Below, one piece after another: positions 12,667-25,941 of a stretch of 64,000 nt of DNA. The notes beneath the pieces were generated by a model. It saw only the letters and a list, made by a program, of their open reading frames with translations, was not told the DNA's origin and ran no database searches. How positions within the stretch are numbered: position 1 is the stretch's first letter; every line of letters starts with the position of its first letter. Source of the DNA: Tenebrio molitor (Eukaryota; Arthropoda; Insecta; Coleoptera; Tenebrionidae); the NCBI RefSeq assembly GCF_963966145.1, contig NC_091054.1, forward strand, positions 8,866,001 through 8,930,000. The letters run 5' to 3'. A program made the position numbers and the translations under genes.

Positions 12667-12672
12667 AATAAA
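12667..12672 (+). terminator. Polyadenylation signal AATAAA
   Basis: It lies 25 bp past the stop codon of the 11862-12642 gene, implying a very short 3' UTR. Confidence 0.7.
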
Positions 12673-12689
12673 AGCCGTTACATTGTAAA

Positions 12690-13466
12690 AATGTATTTTT
12701 ATCTTAATTTAGGAGTTAATTTTACGAGATCTTCACACATTCTTAGCTTTCATCACTTTAATCATATTAACCAGCTGTGAGATTATCTGTAAGAAACCGA
12801 ATGCTTCCGCTTGAGATCTTATTTTTGGATACAGACAGTACAGCAATACGCGACGAAAGACGTCCGACAATCTTTCGTTCACCTGCACCTGATGCGTGTT
12901 ATATGTAGAAATTCGAGATGTAATTGCTATTTTCTTAACTCATTACGCTGGTTCGTAATCGTACTTAAGAAATCTTGTAGTTGTAGATCTGAAAATGTTT
13001 CGAATTCGATGCCCTCCGTGTAACGTCCCTCCTGGATTCTTGTTTCGGTCCAACAAAAGACATGACTCGACTGCATTTATTAATTTTAACGTAATTTATT
13101 TGTGTGTAGAGGTTAGGTTGTGTTTGGTCGATAATTTTATCGTAGGCTGTTTTTTTAAACGAGTTTACAAATCCGTTGTACTTAATTATACCTTTTTTAA
13201 TTAAACAATACAGTTATAACAATTGTCAGTGTTTTATTCACAACACCTATCCTAGACTAGACTTTATTAATATAAAAGTGGACCGTGAGGTAGAAAAATA
13301 TCAATTTAAACAAATATACAGTTTGTACACGTCAGTCTTAAATCAGATCCTTGCGCCTCCACCAGGGAATCCCTTGCTGGTCAGGTTGCGCCGGCAGCGG
13401 CCTCAATATGTGCGGCACGATCCTGCAACATACCTGTCAAACACCCCTCACTCTCTTCCGCCGACC
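12690..13466. other. Space between convergent genes
   Basis: It holds the 3' UTR of the minus-strand gene, with candidate signals (AATAAA on the minus strand) at 13263-13268 and 13233-13238. Nothing else is recognised. Confidence 0.5.
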
Positions 13467-16038
13467 TCACCTCTGCCCGTCCTGGACCACCATCAGCGGC
13501 TGCTGCAGCTGCTGATTCCGAGGATGAAGGGTCTCCAACGGAATCGGTGCCCTCTTCGCGTTCCTTACCGCCAACTTGCGCTTCTTGGCCACGTTCCGGG
13601 CATTCCACTGGATCCCCAACAGCACCGAACTCACTATCGCTAAGAGGATGCCGATGTAAACCAGGACTTGCAGGTTCCTGGCGGCGGACTTCCTCAAGAC
13701 CAGGCCGGCGATGCACAGACTCACTCCGATCAAGATACCCATCATGAATACCAACTGCGCAAAAAACTGTATTTTTTGTCGTCGGACCGTCGCCTTCTTA
13801 CCTGGAGGAAGAAGTAGCAGACGTTCTCGAACGTTTGGCATTTTCCACCGCAGCCGTCCACGATGGCGCTCGTCACGCCCGAGCTCATGGAGCTCTGGGG
13901 GCGGTCGGACAGCCGCGACGTAGGGGGGCGTCTCGCGGCCGCGCTCGGGACAGATATGTTGTCACACCTGCAACGCCGAACAACATGACTCGAGGCTTTG
14001 TTTTTCAAGACCAACTACACTCACAATGCTTGAGGCGGTATCTCCTGGTAGATCCCCGCCTGTTGTTGGGGGTACACCCTTCTCACATCTTTATGCACCA
14101 CCGGATTCACCCCCTCCCTCCCTTTCCTCCCGTGACTCCTCTCCGTGGAGTAGGTGTTCCGCGACAGCCTCCGGCAGGACTCGTCGTCATTCTCGTAATG
14201 ACAGGGGAGCCTCGTGGAGCCACTGTCGTCGGAGTAACTCCTCTCGTGGCGGTACCCGTGGGGGTGGTAGTAATCGTAGTAGGTCTGGGAGTCGGTGAAG
14301 GTGTCGTCGCTCAGGCCCGTATCGACGGTGGCAGCGATCCCGCCGTTCCGGTGTTGATGGTGAAGAGGGGGCGCTTTCTGATGGGGGCAAACATGGGTGG
14401 TGGGCTGCGAACACAAAACGTGCCAGTTGAAAAATTCTCAAGCCCCCCCCCCCAAACGACGGATTAAAATTAAACGCGTTTTAACGACGTCTTAACTTCA
14501 GCGCACTCGACTCCCCATCCATTAACACTTCTCTGCTCGTTTCACACGACCTAAAAATAAATCAACGCCGGCACAAACACACAGCCCTTTATTCACACCA
14601 ATTCAATTACGTAGGCGCACTCGCTTTGCACGTAAGGATAATAGGACAAAAGGGGGCCACACTTGAATTGTGCCATTCACAACGAAAAAAACGACGCTCC
14701 GGGGGGGTTGTCCCGGAGGAATTTTTAAATTTCGAGACGGCGACTTTTTGATCGTTTAGGAGCGGGATGCGAGAACATGCAAAACGATTTTTTTCTCGTG
14801 CAAACGGGTCCGCATCACACTTTTTCGAGTAATTACCTCGGATTTCGCCCCCCTTTACGTACGAATGTCACATTTTGGGGGTGGCATGATGGGATTCGTC
14901 CTTCCGGAAAATTCGTTTTGCGCCAATGGTAATTCGACCTGATGGGATGCGTCGGCGGTGCGAAAACAAAAAATGCAGGCAGAATTGCACCTTTCCATTG
15001 GAGTTTTTTGCGTACGAGGTGATAAACTTATCGTCGCCCGCATGAAAACCACGTTCCCATTTATTTTAAATTATCAATCGGTTGTCAAACGGCGAAAGAG
15101 TGCGTTCCGTCGAAAATCAACCGTGCAACGCCAACTACGGTAAGTGCAAGAAATTCTGACGTTCTAGTTTGATCGGAGATTTTTCATTAAACGGTTTAAC
15201 TTGCCGACAATTAACACACAAGTCAAGGATTTCTATCGCGTGACAACCTCAAAGAGACCAATTATTTATCTTTGTAACTTGACCTTCCGCGTTCGAACCG
15301 ATCCTCGCTTTTTGGCTCCGACTCAAAACCACAAGTGCAACAAAAAGAAAAAACAACTCATCACGCTCCATAACAGGACGCCTCCTTTTACTCGGTTTTA
15401 TTGTTTAACGTGAAACTGTGAAAAGCGTTAGGCGAGAATCGGATATTTTTGGACCGTCGCGATAAATCGTGGCAAAATAGTCGAAATGAACTCGCTTTAC
15501 AGATTGTTGCACTCTCGCGTCACGTGGCCTGCGATAACAATAACACCAGTCAAAGAAAAGTTCGTTTTGGACTATTTACGAGACTCGGTTTACCGAAGGA
15601 AGAGGAAAATTGCCACAAAAGTGGCACAGAATTTAGTCGTCTCAAAGTAATCGTTTTTAAAACGAAAGTAAACGTCAAATCAAATGTCAAATAATTTTTG
15701 TTTCAAGTTGGCACGTCCATTGGACGTTTCGCGTTTCGGCGCTTTTACCTGGGTGGGTTCACATTTCGACGACTTCGCCGATGGAGTGCGTTCACGTTGA
15801 TGTTTCATCTGTCAAACTTTCGAATCGTCCGTTTTGTGCAACAAACTGGGCCGATTTCGGCGTCTTTTTGCGTCACTCGAGGCACTCCAGTCGCCCTCCA
15901 CAATCCGGACTTGTGACAAGTACACTCGCAGCACTCCATCATCGTAAAAACGGGAATTATCCAAACACTTACTTGATAAGGGTTGTTGTCAGCGGCTGAT
16001 GGGACGCGGCAATGCGTCGAGAGCATACGGCGCGACAT
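13467..16038 (-). CDS. Uncharacterised two-transmembrane protein with long disordered N-terminus (299 aa)
   Basis: Coding exons in transcription order are 16038-15973, 14404-14025, 13967-13802 and 13754-13467. Junction phases agree and the total of 900 nt closes in frame. The ATG at 16038 is the first after an in-frame TGA. Residues 1-185 are hydrophilic, rich in Ser, Tyr, His and Arg (for example TYYDYYHPHGYRHERSYSDD). A Cys-containing segment (CGGKCQTFENVC, about 188-199) precedes helix 1 (about 201-224). A short basic loop (RKSAARN) follows, then helix 2 (about 232-254) and a basic juxtamembrane stretch (NARNVAKKRKLAVRN). The Tyr-rich tail could carry phosphorylation sites, but that is inference. 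Family not recognised. Alternative first exons upstream are possible, since the 16-18 kb region has several minus-strand donor sites. Confidence 0.8.
14405..15972 (-). other. First intron of the 13467-16038 gene
   Basis: The 1.57-kb intron runs from donor CAA|GTAAGT to acceptor TTCGCAG|CCC. It contains a run of ten C at 14444-14453 and no recognised gene or repeat. Confidence 0.65.
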
Positions 16039-19000
16039 GTGGATGGCGGCGCCGCCTCACCATTTCTGGGGGCCTGCTGGAACAGAACCGGAACGGTCAG
16101 CAAACAAATCTGTCCACTCGCAAAACGAAGGACGGGCGAAGCGACAAACCCGGGCGTAATTAATAACACAACGGGTAATTAAAACGGCCGTTAAGGCTTT
16201 ACGATTGATCGGTTTCGCGGCCTAACCCAATTAAAACAATCACGGAGCGCGTCGGTTATGCGAGTTTTTGGTTTTAGTGGCGGTTTCGACATGGCGGCGA
16301 TAAAAGCGACGCAACATTTTCGAAACGAAGACGCCGGATGACGACAAACGGCACCGCTTAATGACTCAGTGTAATGCTAATGCAACCTTGCATAATGCAT
16401 CGACCACGGAGACGCATAATGGTGAACCTTCGACGGGTAAAAAGTCAGTTAACGCAATTCGTAGATCATCGATTGAAGCTGAACGCATCAGCAAACGGCA
16501 TTCTCTTCATGTTGGTGCTCGAACGATCAACAAAGTTGTTCCGTGTGGGGGACAGGGTGAGTTGCTTTGGGTAATTTTGGGAGATCGCCCCAAAAACGAA
16601 TTCGAACGGGGGAAAAACCGACGGTTCGGTTTCGGGGACCGCACACAACAATAAACCGTGATTTACGAGCCATTTCAGTCACGGAGTGTAATTGCCAAGA
16701 CCGTTTCAGTCAGAATCGATTGTTATTTTTGATCGAGTTTACCTTTCAGCGCAGATACATAAATCACAAAAAGTCTTCCGCGTTTCAGTTCTCAATATCT
16801 ACAACTCGAGAGACAAGTGCAAAGATCAGATGAACACAAGTGTGTCCAACTTTCATTCCTGTCTGTCACATGTCAGATAAACGTCACTTCACACAATTAG
16901 TGGTACAGCTGTGTCGTAATTTGACGCGGATAACTTCAGATGTACTCCAGTTGAAGTTGAGAAATAAATAAATGTAACAAAAATTGTCGCGACAAATGAC
17001 ACCTGTCAATTTGCAAAGCCAATTTGATTGTTTCGCATCGCGTCAAGCTGACATTTGATATTCTAGTTTGTTGGTGCTGGTCAGTTGGCAACACCGTTCC
17101 GTACAAAATCACCATAAAATCGAACGAGAGATTTACGGCACAATAAAAAGCGGAGATGTTGCGATTGTGCAGTATTTTGACAGTTGTGCTCGTGTGAATC
17201 AATCTGCGAGTCCCAACAACTCCAGATACGCATAAACCACTTTTTCTGGTCCGATCTGACGCCTACTTTTGGTGACAAACCTTGACATATTAAAATTTCG
17301 AAGACATAATAGTCGCTAAACGGTCGACAAAAATCCAAACCAGTTTCTCGATCACTCCCGGCGAATTTGCAACGCCTTTTTCGCATTCTTCCGCTTTAAC
17401 GACATAGCTGGCGCGCTTGCTCCCTTTTTCTCTACCACTGCAAGGTCCGGCATAAATTATCGCCGCATACCTGCTACATTCGCTCGAATTTACATTGGCG
17501 GAAACTCGTGTCAAAACACAGTCATTACCTGGCGAAAAGAAGTCGACCCCACTCGTCGGGAAATCCTTCGCCGCCACTGACCGCACAACGTCCCAACTCG
17601 TCCCGAACTCGCCCAACGTTATCGTCGCACGACCGTAATTCACACCTGACGATGTCGACCGGTCGGTCGAAACGCCGCCGCCCGAAAACTGCACGAAACT
17701 CGAAAATATTCGATGCGTCCCGGCCGGTCGTAGGTGGCCCTGTGCCGTGAAATACGCCAGGCTGAAAACAGTTGACTAACCCAGCCTCCGGATAGGTTCT
17801 TTACTCTTTCTTTTTCGTCGTGGTCCATCTGGTTAGCAGCGGCGCGCGCCAAGTTTCACTGTCCGCGCGTTCACTTTCGAACGCGAACGGTGCGTTTGAC
17901 ACTCGTGACATCTTGTCACCTGTCATTTGCTCCCGGTTTTCGGAAACAATCGACGCTCGCGGCGCCCGTCAGCGCTGCCAACGTCGACGTTCGACGGCAA
18001 CGGCGGACTCCTCCGCCACTGGCCCGCCATAACTCATGCTAACAAGATCTTCCCTCACTGTCACACCTCTGCCGTCGTCCTTGTCTCGTTGCATTATCTT
18101 TAATCTCCCGATACGAACATTCCAGCGGACACGGCCAACTAAGACCTGCCAAACAACCGTGTAAACAAACAATTACCCCCCCTCGCACCAGCAACCCCTC
18201 AAAGTAATTATGTACGATTCGATTTTTCCCGAAACGTTTCGGATTCGGTTTTTTTCGAAAGCCGGCTCGGTTTGTTTATTTAACGAGGCGAGTCGAAGAT
18301 TGGATTTGCGTTTTCGATACGTTGTGCCGTCTTTTTTTGGTTAATTGGATGGGCGGAGTTTAACTGCCCGTAATTAGAGGGCGCTGCGCTCCGGATTCGG
18401 GTGAAAAACCGGACGCGGATCTGGACGGAATCCCGTCAAGTGACTTCACTTGGGGGTGCCGTTGTCCCAACCCTCGCTTTAACCAACAACGATGATTGTT
18501 GCGTTAAGAGGGGGCATTACGTGCGTCAACACCCCGAGGGTCATAAACGGATTAGTTTGACAGTGAGTTATAGGATGGATAGTGGAAGCAATTGACTATA
18601 AATTGTGTATTTTGACAATTTAATAGCCCGGTCGGGGTATTATTAAATTAGAACTGGGACCCGGGACCGTTTCCACTGAACGTCGACGACGGCCGCGACC
18701 AAAAAAACAAATCCTATTTTGGAAATTTCCATCAACAAAAGACTAACGGGAACGCCCACTTTTCCACCGCCGACTAGATTTATTTCTTGTGTTTACTTTT
18801 TGACGTTTGTTTACACATGCTGATATGATTATTATTACCATATCTGCGTATCCAGTTAAAATTGTGTCATGAACCAGAGCTGATTTTAGCGTACCTACAT
18901 CTGTTGCAAATGTGTTTTCCATCGGCCAGTCTTGAAACAGTTGACCAAGGGCAAATCCGAAGGCGACGATTATTTAGGTTTGTTCGTAATTGAAATCGCT

Positions 19001-19397
19001 TGGCAGTAATTGTTTTATCCTCCAAACAGAGATTCAGCGGTCGCTCTTATTAAATCATTCATCGTTATCGTCAATGTTGCAATTTTAGTTGTTGCTCATT
19101 CTACATTTTCACATTTACTGACGGCGGAACGGTCCAACAAAAGACTTGAACATTTTCAGCTTTCGTTCGACTTCATTCCGCAAGTGTTGTTATTGTCGTC
19201 GCTTTAACACTCGCTAACGCGGCATTCAAGTCGGATTCATTTACTTAATAGATACTACATATTATCAAGTGAAGACAAAATATTGTCCGGTTCGAGCTAT
19301 GAAAATAAACAAGAAAAGTATCTATACAACAACAATAAAAAATAATGAAGAAAAAATGATTACAATTTATTACAAAATGGTCACCGTTTATAAGTAT
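16039..19397. other. Upstream region of the 13467-16038 gene
   Basis: Mixed composition, with a GC-rich part at about 17.3-18.5 kb. Several good minus-strand donor motifs (near 17470, 17528 and 17646) suggest alternative untranslated first exons, but I cannot link them to acceptors with confidence. ORFs here look like chance. Confidence 0.35.
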
Positions 19398-19570
19398 CGT
19401 GCGTTCATTTAAATGTATCCTCAAAGTTGGCGTTGGAGAGTCGATTGCGAACGCACCACTCGTGTAAAAGCGTAGATTTAAACAGCTGATCTGTGATCCT
19501 TTATTCGTATAGTACGTTGACAATCGAGCCTTCAACGCCTACTTTGAGGATAAATTTAAATGAACGCACG
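19398..19570. mobile_element. MITE, ~170-bp family, copy 2
   Basis: Inverted ends CGTGCGTTCATTTAAAT and complement enclose a 173-bp element. The interior matches the copy at 3948-4113 (ACGCACCACTCGTGTAAAA, AAACAGCTGAT, AATCGA near the ends). Confidence 0.8.
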
Positions 19571-19985
19571 AGATTTAAACCATTCTCATTTTGAATGTTA
19601 CGAAAACTGTCTGCGTCAAACCAGATCAGATAGAATTTTGGAATCTTATTTTTTTTGGGCCACACCTTTGATGTACCAACATAAGGTTGTTCAGGTTGTA
19701 AGGATTTCTCATTTATTTAAGCATTTTTTCCGATATCAACATTTGCTTCATTTTACTTTATCGATCTATGTATTTTTATTTCAAAACATTATCTCCTTTG
19801 ATCAGTCGCTTGTGTAACACACGTAGGTTTTCGTTAAAAAAACGTGTTTATTTCATTATATAGGATTATTATAAATTATTATTTCATTCATGTGTTTAGC
19901 AACCAATTGCCTGACAAATATTGACCAATCAAAGCGAGAAAACAAAAAATAACCCGATAAAATTTCTCTAAAATGTACATGTGCA

Positions 19986-20138
19986 ATAATCACATATTAT
20001 ATCCCAAGTGCAAAATTTTCGTCTTGTGCTCTTATTTGCTAATAATTGGTCTTCTGACCTCATTTATGGATGTTTTCGTTCATTAGCAAAAAAATTTCCG
20101 ATAAAAATTTTTGCACTTGGGATATAATATGTGATTAT
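19986..20138. mobile_element. MITE with ~33-bp inverted ends
   Basis: The left end ATAATCACATATTATATCCC continuing into AAGTGCAAAA is mirrored at 20101-20138. The interior of about 80 bp is non-coding. Confidence 0.8.
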
Positions 20139-23100
20139 AACATTGTACCTAGTTGGCGTAGAAAACCACACAAATTTTAGATGTGCCGCTAGCCTTGTAA
20201 CATGAGGCGGTACTGGTGGTAGTTTTTACGTTTAAATCCTGAACATTTATACACTTTACACTATGAGTTACTAATTGATTTTTCGATTTCAAAGTCACTC
20301 CTGTATCAAGAGAAAAATATTCCATTCACTTTAATCAACCAGATGTGCTAATCTGGATCCAACCTTTTTATTAATTTCTTTTATCTGATAAAAGGATTAA
20401 TAACCCAATCAGAACCACAATCCACTGGAGCCACCTTGAAAAATCCCCCTCATGATTGGAAATGGTCTGATACAAAATTTTGTTTTTCAACGCTTTTTCA
20501 ACGACAAAAATATTCCCAATGTAGTGTTGCACTTAGGTGTGCTTTGTGGACGTAAATGTCTTAGGAAAAATACAACTGCAACGGATCTACTTAATCATTT
20601 ATTCAAAATATTATACAAATGAGTCCTTTTGAGTTCCCTAGCTGTATCTATCACTTCTGCTTACAATCTACGACTTGCTAAGTATCGGTACCATAGAGTG
20701 GTACCACTCTAAGTAGGTTATTTTCTAATTAAAACAGCCGGATGAATTTTAGAAATTTCTAACATTTTAATACTCCATGAAAGTAGTACCTACTGAATCA
20801 TACCCCATGTTATTCTGTAATTGACGTGATAAGCGATCTTCCATGTTTTGTTGAAGTTCTTGAATAAAGAGAGATGGTAGTGCAGTTTTGATTGTTATAG
20901 AATAGCTCTTCAGCATCGGAGCCAGTGTTATGGTAATAGCGATAAAAGTAAAAAGAGCTTCAAAAAGAGCAGGATTATGTGCACTTGTTACACAAATTGC
21001 TATTTAAACAAATAGCAACCATAAATTGAGGTACCTACAACTGACAGCTATTAAAGTAGCGATAATCTTTTAAAACGCGACCAATAAATTTTTTTTCAAC
21101 AAGTTCTCTTAGATAAGACGCACAGTCATCCAATATAAAAGGTATAAAATGATAAGAAACTAACTATGCATTTTCAGTACGACTATTTAAGCTCAAATGA
21201 ACTTTCTCGCACAACTTTTCTCTTTTTAGTATGCAACCCAATGTCCAAATAAAATTCCATTGGAGAAAAAAGATAAATCTCTCTGTCATTTCTTTTTAGG
21301 ATCGCAGCTTTTTGTGATTAGTCGATTGCAATTTAATTCTGTCAATGCAAAAATTCAGTGGTCATTCGATTATCCGCTACGATTGTACCCGCCAGGAATG
21401 TCATGACGAAAAACAGGCTTGGGACCAATCAAATTTGAGAACTTTTTACTTCTCGCCCAATCAAATCTTGATTTCACGGAAATTCTTTTGGCCGCGGTGA
21501 CTTCCGGAAATCATACGCGGTGCATGATTTCCGGGTTTTTTAATCCAAAACTTGTGGATTTCATCGTTCCCACGAGTTTTCCAAGCATGTATCATCTTAA
21601 CGACATTTGAGAATATCTCACAATTTATCTTTATACTATTCTCTACCTCTACATTATCTAATTTATTACTTATATCTCATTATGTATGTACTCGTATGTA
21701 TATCATTACGGATATTTCCACCAAATAGTGACAATTCCTTTGAAAGCACAATTTACAATTATTTTCCTACACGTCCATTTCTACACGAAATCCACGTCGT
21801 AATTTGTTCATACGACATATCATTATTAGTTAATTAAGTATAATGCTCAGCCAGTTTTTATGCTCGTTTATTCACGATGTTTATTAAACGGAAATAATCC
21901 GAAGTGTAATTTCTTTTTTATCGCGTCACAACTCCAAGATAAGAAAAATCTGTTTGCGGCAAAAATATTTACCAACATCTCTCAGCTAAGACGCACGTAA
22001 TGTACAGGTGTCTCGACAACAATCCGGTCTAGTCACAAATTCTGTCTATTCCCCGTTACGTCGTAGCTTGCATCTTATGAACTGTCACTTGTCAAACATA
22101 ACCTCAAATTTGTGGATTAAGTTCTTCGTGGCACTTTGCCACGCACGGTTCGTAGTTTTCAACGCCTACTAAGACGTAAAAATCAAATTTTAGATATTTG
22201 TGTTGTTATTAACAAGAAATCTTTTTTGTTGTGATTTTGTTCCGCAATCATGATTCAACAGTAAAACACTTCCAGAAACGAATTTGCAGCCTTGACTGGC
22301 AAATTAGCCATTTAAATCTCACTCTGACCAATTATGTGGAAAACAGTTACACGCCACTGAAACGACCCAATGCCATCCTTTTATCCTTTATGGCAAGCAC
22401 TTAATTCTCCGAGTGCCCATTTCTTTAATTATCATCTTTCCTGAACAATCGAGTTTCACCACAGCTTCAAGGCAAACCGATTAATCCCCGTCGTAACTGT
22501 ACGAACAAAATGCAAACAATTTCGAAACGGTTTTGCCAGACAAAATGCAATTCATTCAAATCCGTCACAATTAAACCGCAACGGATGATATAACACAAAT
22601 TGCACGTAAATATAAAAAAATTAGGTAATGACGGGTTGACATTACTTAAGTCAAGAAAAGCGGAACATCGAAGAAGGCGACGACACGCTTTTCCCTTTAA
22701 ACCGGCTTAAGTACGAGTTGCGCAACGACTTTGTTGTCGCCTTGCACAATTATCTCGGTTAAAATTGCATCGTGCGGGTCGACCTTAACCATCACGACTT
22801 TCGCTCCATTTTTTTTCCCTACCAGGACAATAAAGCGACAAAACACATCTACCCATGGCTCCCTTTTCCGCTTCGAAAAAAAAACCTAAAAAACTGAGCG
22901 ATGCGCGCTTTACCTTCACTTTCCGCTAATGAAAAGCGATAAATTACGCGATCCCATCAACGTGCCCAAACAAAACAAAGTGAACGTTTCCATTTCGCGA
23001 CCTAATGCCATCACGAGCCAACGTTTGCTAACTGCTCTCGTAATGGCTGACCGAAATTGCCGCAACCATTTCGGTGCATCTCGTTCGTGACGTAATAATG

Positions 23101-23729
23101 GGACGATTAAAATTCTGAAGAGGCACGTCGACGATCGATCGAACGGTGAAAGCGACGGCGGCGTCGGTCTCCATGACGACCGGTGGCGGAAAACCCGCCG
23201 AGTCGATAGCTTTTCGAAACGCCCGCCATTTTCGCGGACGCTGTCGCGACAAAAAGCTGGGAAATTCAACTGCAAACACAGATAAGAGAAGTCGCCTGCC
23301 GTTGATCATGTCACGAACGACGAACGCCACTTGAGCAACGCGATGCCGACCGGTTGACAAATCGTAAGTAACTTTTTCATTATTCGAACGATTTCCCATC
23401 GAGAGCGGCCGTGAAAAACAAAAGATTTGATAACTTACGTCGTTGCTCGAATCGTCCAACCCTACTTGTCAAAACAACAACAGAGTGGCAGAAACAAAAG
23501 TGAATCGTGAGTGTTTTCTTGTGCGGGGGTGACAGAATTTAATTGTATCATTGTGACGGGCAATAAAGTTTTGTGACAGATCGCGCGATGACTTTGCTTA
23601 AGCTGCGCCCCACGTTTTCCACGGCCGCTGTTGATCATAGTTTTTGAATCGTACGAATCGCAAGGGGAGAGGATTTTGGACCACCTGTATCATTCTTTGT
23701 ACACCAAGGGAACAAGTTAATCCGGGCCC
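20139..23729. other. Intergenic, no gene seen
   Basis: 20.1-22.6 kb is AT-rich with nothing recognised. 22.7-23.6 kb is less AT-rich and carries overlapping minus-strand ORFs (22916-23459) that begin at non-ATG codons and resemble no family I know. A GAC|GTAAGT donor near 23440 on the minus strand could mark an untranslated exon. Confidence 0.45.
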
Positions 23730-25040
23730 AAAACGAGACTTAATTTGACTTAAGTCGAATCAGATTCGGATTTGGTTCTTACCTTTTATGACAACACTGT
23801 CATTGACAGATCGTTTATTTTTTCAACCTGATTGTGTTACTTATCTTATCCGCGCTGTGTTTGGATTACGGGTGAAGTGTGACAGTTCCCCAAAAAATTG
23901 TTTCGTACCACGTGTACCCCCCGAAGGGAAGGTGTCGGCCGGTCGAAAAGTGTATCAAGGTCGCGGAAATCGGGGGATCACAGAAAGGCCCACGGACCCT
24001 CAGCAATTCGAAAAAGTGGTCAAGGTTGGCAATACTGTTGGTTGCACATTAATTAGCTCGACTGTTACAACACATACTAGCTCGCACACACATAAACCAG
24101 TTACGAAGTAAAAGTTTTATTTATTGTTAATATTAAGTAGTATCTGTTAAACGGTTCGACCGACGGCACAGTAATTATGTCAAAGGTTGTGATAAGAGAC
24201 AGTGCAAGCCGAAAGTGAACATGAGCGAAGAGAGTAGAAGTGCGAAACAGTGAACAGGAAAAAAAAAGACAGTCGAAGAATGAGATTCGGTCTGTGAAAA
24301 TGTTTCGACTCTGTGATAATCTGTGATGGTATTGTATTCCTAAAAAAATGTTACTTGGGTCGCACTTTTGGACTAGGTGAGCAATTTTAGAAAGTGCATT
24401 TAGTTAGACAAAAACACTGCAAGTATCGAAACATTTACTTTCGATTGGTAACAATCGAGCCACGTCTAAATTTAAATAAACTAAAGCCTAAAACAAATAT
24501 TTCCTTGAACATCTCGACGAAAACAAAATCTTAATCCCTTTATCAAACTGTTGAACTACACTCGAAACTGAGATTACAAATTTATTACCTTGGGTAATTT
24601 GATTTAATAATTTGCGTTGAATAATAATCCAGGACGTTTTTATTGAATTTTCAATTGTAGAATGTGTCGCAAAAATTTCTTTCACTATCAAACTACACTC
24701 GAAACTGAAATAACATTATCACATGAACTAATTTTAAATGTTACATGCGATGAATAATCAGAAATAATCTTTTGGGGTATCTCGATGTGTACGTGATAAA
24801 CACGATTGCTTTTAATTAAAGAGTTGAACCGAGGTGAGCTTGGGCGTGTTGTATAACTGGAAAGTGTAATATTTTAAGTGATATTGGAATTTTTCACGTA
24901 TTTAAATTAAGGTGAGCGTTCAAAAAATTTTCAAATAAATAATTTGTCTTGATTGATTGATTGAAATAAAATGAAGAAAAAAATAAAAAAGTTAATTATG
25001 TAGAATAAATTGTCAAAGGATGAGAAAAAATGTTACTGAT
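23730..25040 (+). repeat. Dispersed repeat R2, copy 1 (copy 2 at 33180)
   Basis: Long colinear similarity with 33180-33845: CGGATTTGGTTC, TTGACAGATCGTTTATTTTT and TATTTCCTTGAAC, continuing to TATGTAGAATAAAT and GAGAAAAAAT. This copy has about 0.6 kb of extra sequence, including a partial internal duplication around ACACTCGAAACTGA. There is no coding ORF. The element class is unknown. Confidence 0.65.
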
Positions 25041-25482
25041 CATTTTGTTCACTATACCCTGTACAGGTGTCCCAAAATCGGTGCACACGAGTTCCTGTCA
25101 GCATAATATTTTATACCTGGGCTTGGACATAGGCCCTTTAATCCTGCACACGAATTCCCGTCAATGTAAAAATGCACCCAAAATTCTAGACTCGAATTCC
25201 CGTCAGAAAAAAATATCTGTTATTGAAAGCACTGTTACGAAAGTAAGATTCAATGATGAATCTTCTATGTTCTGAAGTAAAAACCATTTTTGCGTTAAAA
25301 TTTGGTTAATAGTGACAGTTGTTTGACGTTTATTAGCTGACTTAGCAAAGATACGAAATGATCTGATACTGTCTAAGTCACAACCGCCCCTTATCTAAGT
25401 ATATAATTGTTGATCACACGGTATTTGTAACTTTTTAAAATTTTAAACTTTTTTTTTGGTCCACGTAATGGTAAACAACAAT

Positions 25483-25932
25483 GGTAAAGTAACGCTTAAG
25501 GTATAAGATTATATGGCCCTTTAAAAGTATTTGGCCGGAGATAAACGTTCCTTTTGTCGCAATTGCAGTAGGCGGTCAGCCCAGCCATAAATCATGCTTC
25601 AAGCAATTCTCTGTTGTGAATTCCAGAGCCGGCCTCAAAACAAATGCGTACCATCGAAATTATATTTATTCATTAAATATACAATACTATTACAAATCAT
25701 CTTTACCGTTTTCAAGACACAAAGTACTAAAGGGAATTTCGTTACAATAACAAAATTTACAATAAACAGCAAAAACATGTTCTATCACAAATTTTTAATC
25801 CCTGCCCTGAACGAAAGAAAAGGGATGCAGCTGCACGAGCCAAGACAACCATCTTAACGCCAATATTGGTTTTCATTATTGGGATAATTTTAGTGCTGCC
25901 ATATAATCTTATACCTTAAGCGTTACTTTACC
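25483..25932. mobile_element. MITE with ~35-bp near-perfect inverted ends
   Basis: GGTAAAGTAACGCTTAAGGT at the left end is mirrored at 25898-25932. The 450-bp element has no recognisable transposase. Confidence 0.85.
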
Positions 25933-25941
25933 TGTCAACGG

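Noticed and set aside
13176..13643. 155-codon plus-strand ORF across the 3' exon of the minus-strand membrane gene
   Set aside because: Antisense to a well-supported exon; Pro/Leu/Arg-rich shadow frame.
23028..23459. Minus-strand ORF of 143 codons with a GTAAGT donor near its start
   Set aside because: It begins at TTG, not ATG, has no recognisable domain, and overlaps another equally long ORF in a second frame; more likely chance or an untranslated exon.
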